DNA from: Streptomyces sp. TN58 | GTDB taxonomy: Bacteria > Actinomycetota > Actinomycetes > Streptomycetales > Streptomycetaceae | Direction: 5' to 3' | NCBI RefSeq assembly: GCF_001941845.1 | Contig: NZ_CP018870.1 | Coordinates: forward strand, 6,238,001-6,302,000 | DNA length: 64,000 nt | In this document: one piece after another, positions 62,955 through 64,000 of the stretch | How positions within the stretch are numbered: position 1 is the stretch's first letter | Layout: the number at the start of each line of letters is the position of its first letter | Notes under the pieces: generated by a model | Databases searched by the model: none | What the model was told of the DNA's origin: nothing | The model's input: only the letters and a program-made list of their open reading frames with translations | Made by a program: the position numbers and the translations under genes

Positions 62955-63449
62955 ATGGACGCCAGCGGGAGCGGCCCGCAAGCCGAGCAGGGGGCGCCGG
63001 GAGCTCCGGCCGGCCCCCTCGCCTACGAGGGCGTGTGGAGGTTCACCGCTCCCGCAGTTGAAGAATCCGTTCCGCAGGCCCGCCGGGCCGTCCGGGACCT
63101 GCTCGGGCGCCAGGGGGTGCCGGCCCATCAGGACCTCGTGTACTCGCTGCTCCTGATCGTCTCCGAACTCGTGACGAACTCCGTCCGGCATGCGGCCCTG
63201 CTCTCGCCCGAGGTCGCGGTCGAGGTCGCGATCGGCCGCGAGTGGGTCCGGGTGGCCGTCGAGGACAACCACCCCTACCGCCCCAAGGCGCTGGAGGCCG
63301 ACTTCGGCCAGACCGGCGGCCGCGGCCTGCTGCTCGTCCGGGAGGTCACCCTGGAGCACGGCGGGGTCTGCGACGTCGAGCACACCTCGACCGGCGGCAA
63401 GGTCATCTGGGCGGCCCTCCCGCTCGCCGCCCCGCCGACCGCCCGCTGA
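62955..63449 (+). CDS. SpoIIAB/RsbW-like ATP-binding protein (HATPase_c_2)
   Basis: 164 residues. Bergerat fold: N-box LIVSELVTNSVRHA, G1 VAVEDNHPYRPK and G2 GGRGLLLVREV, ending in GGKVIWAALPL. There is no phospho-accepting His, so it is the serine-kinase type that usually acts as an anti-sigma factor against a SigB-like sigma, or binds an anti-anti-sigma factor. No partner is adjacent; Streptomyces carry many such orphan proteins. ATG has GGGGG seven bases upstream. The N-terminal 30 residues are a Gly/Ala/Pro tail. Confidence 0.88.
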   Translation: MDASGSGPQAEQGAPGAPAGPLAYEGVWRFTAPAVEESVPQARRAVRDLLGRQGVPAHQDLVYSLLLIVSELVTNSVRHAALLSPEVAVEVAIGREWVRVAVEDNHPYRPKALEADFGQTGGRGLLLVREVTLEHGGVCDVEHTSTGGKVIWAALPLAAPPTAR

Positions 63450-63530
63450 GCGGCGGACGGAGGGGCGGCGGAGGCGGGCAGGCCAGAGGGAGACCGGAGC
63501 CGGAGTCCAGGGCCGGAGGCGGAGTACGGG

Positions 63531-64000
63531 CTACCAGCCCGCCGCGTCGCCGGTCAGCTCGCGGATCGCGGGCCGCGCCGCGTCCAGCACGGTCATGAAC
63601 CAGGCCGAGAACGGCGCTTCGGCATGCCGCTTCGCCAGCTCCTCGGCGGTGACGAAGGCGGTGTCCCCGACCTCCTCCGGATCCGGCCGCACGGCAGCCT
63701 GCGCAAGTCCCACGAACAGGTGATTGAACTCCTGCTCCACGAGCCCCGACGCGGGGTCAGGGTGGTTGTAGCGCACCGTTCCCGCCTGCGCGAGCAGCGA
63801 GGGGGACAGCCCCAGCTCCTCGTGGGTCCGCCGGGCCGCCGCCGCGAACGGGGACTCGCCGGGGTAGGGGTGGCCGCAACAGGTGTTCGACCAGACGCCC
63901 GGCGAGTGGTACTTCCCGAGGGCCCGCTGCTGGAGCAGCAGACGCCCCTGCTCGTCGAACAGGAACACGGAGAACGCCCGGTGCAGCTGCCCGGGAGCCT
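63531..64000 (-). CDS. idi: Isopentenyl-diphosphate delta-isomerase, 5' end outside the window
   Basis: At least 156 residues visible; the 5' part lies beyond the right edge. The frame reads LHRAFSVFLFDEQGRLLLQQRA, then SPGVWSNTCCGHPYPGES with the catalytic Cys, RTHEELGL with the metal-binding glutamates of the Nudix fold, and EQEFNHLFVG. It interconverts isopentenyl and dimethylallyl diphosphate, the first step toward terpenoids, and is the type I enzyme. No other isoprenoid gene is in the window. Confidence 0.93.
   Translation of the reverse strand, partial: APGQLHRAFSVFLFDEQGRLLLQQRALGKYHSPGVWSNTCCGHPYPGESPFAAAARRTHEELGLSPSLLAQAGTVRYNHPDPASGLVEQEFNHLFVGLAQAAVRPDPEEVGDTAFVTAEELAKRHAEAPFSAWFMTVLDAARPAIRELTGDAAGW

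Overview
The window is very GC-rich chromosomal DNA with strong third-position G/C bias, frequent GTG starts, several likely leaderless genes and a tRNA gene without an encoded CCA end. It carries lineage markers of sporulating actinomycetes: a WhiB-like protein, an SsgA-like protein, a GPP34 protein and MAB_1171c-type membrane proteins. I read it as a Streptomyces or close-relative chromosome. There is no rRNA, CRISPR array, phage, integrase or complete insertion sequence; the only mobile-looking item is a 174-bp inverted-repeat element at 17436-17609.

Layout. 1-8.3 kb: fdhD, a ketoacyl-ACP synthase III, an LtrA-type membrane protein, tRNA-Leu(GAG) with its terminator, an ECF sigma factor translationally coupled to an unusual IclR-type regulator, and metG. 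8.5-18.4 kb: small membrane proteins, a regulatory cassette (HTH regulator, M78 metallopeptidase, MAB_1171c membrane protein) divergent from an XRE/MmyB regulator, a family 4 glycosidase, a drug exporter with a C-terminal MarR-like domain, the inverted-repeat element and a GPP34 protein. 18.4-26.3 kb: a serine carboxypeptidase/beta-lactamase-fold protein, a Nudix and XRE-cupin pair divergent from a thioredoxin-reductase-like flavoprotein, an FAD monooxygenase, a divergent DNA-repair pair (ATP-dependent DNA ligase and LigD-type polymerase) and a WhiB protein. 26.3-32.6 kb: a four-gene, stop/start-coupled WXG100/type VII secretion-like operon, an acyl-ACP desaturase behind a clear double palindromic operator, an ABC-F ATPase and an SsgA-like protein. 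32.8-38.8 kb: a secreted BNR-repeat protein, a SnoaL-like protein, YciI and endonuclease V genes facing away from each other across 25 bp, an enoyl-reductase-like protein and a large secreted PKD protein.

39-49.5 kb is a fatty-acid degradation region: CaiB/AMACR-type protein, F420-dependent LLM oxidoreductase, acyl-CoA dehydrogenase, thiolase (FadA type), multifunctional FadB, then a MerR regulator divergent from a FadD-type acyl-CoA ligase. Activation, dehydrogenation, hydration, second dehydrogenation and thiolysis are all represented. 49.5-64 kb holds two secreted hydrolases, an MpaB-type oxygenase, Tex, a second M78/MAB_1171c cassette coupled to a short-chain dehydrogenase, a second ABC-F ATPase, DJ-1/PfpI and crotonase genes, an HdeD-like membrane protein, a SpoIIAB-like kinase-fold protein and the 3' part of idi, which runs off the right edge.

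The most interesting signal is the presence of two M78 metallopeptidase + MAB_1171c membrane protein cassettes 45 kb apart, both translationally coupled, with different third partners (an HTH regulator versus an SDR enzyme). This looks like a recurrent signalling module of unknown output. The WXG100-like operon and the inverted-repeat element come next.
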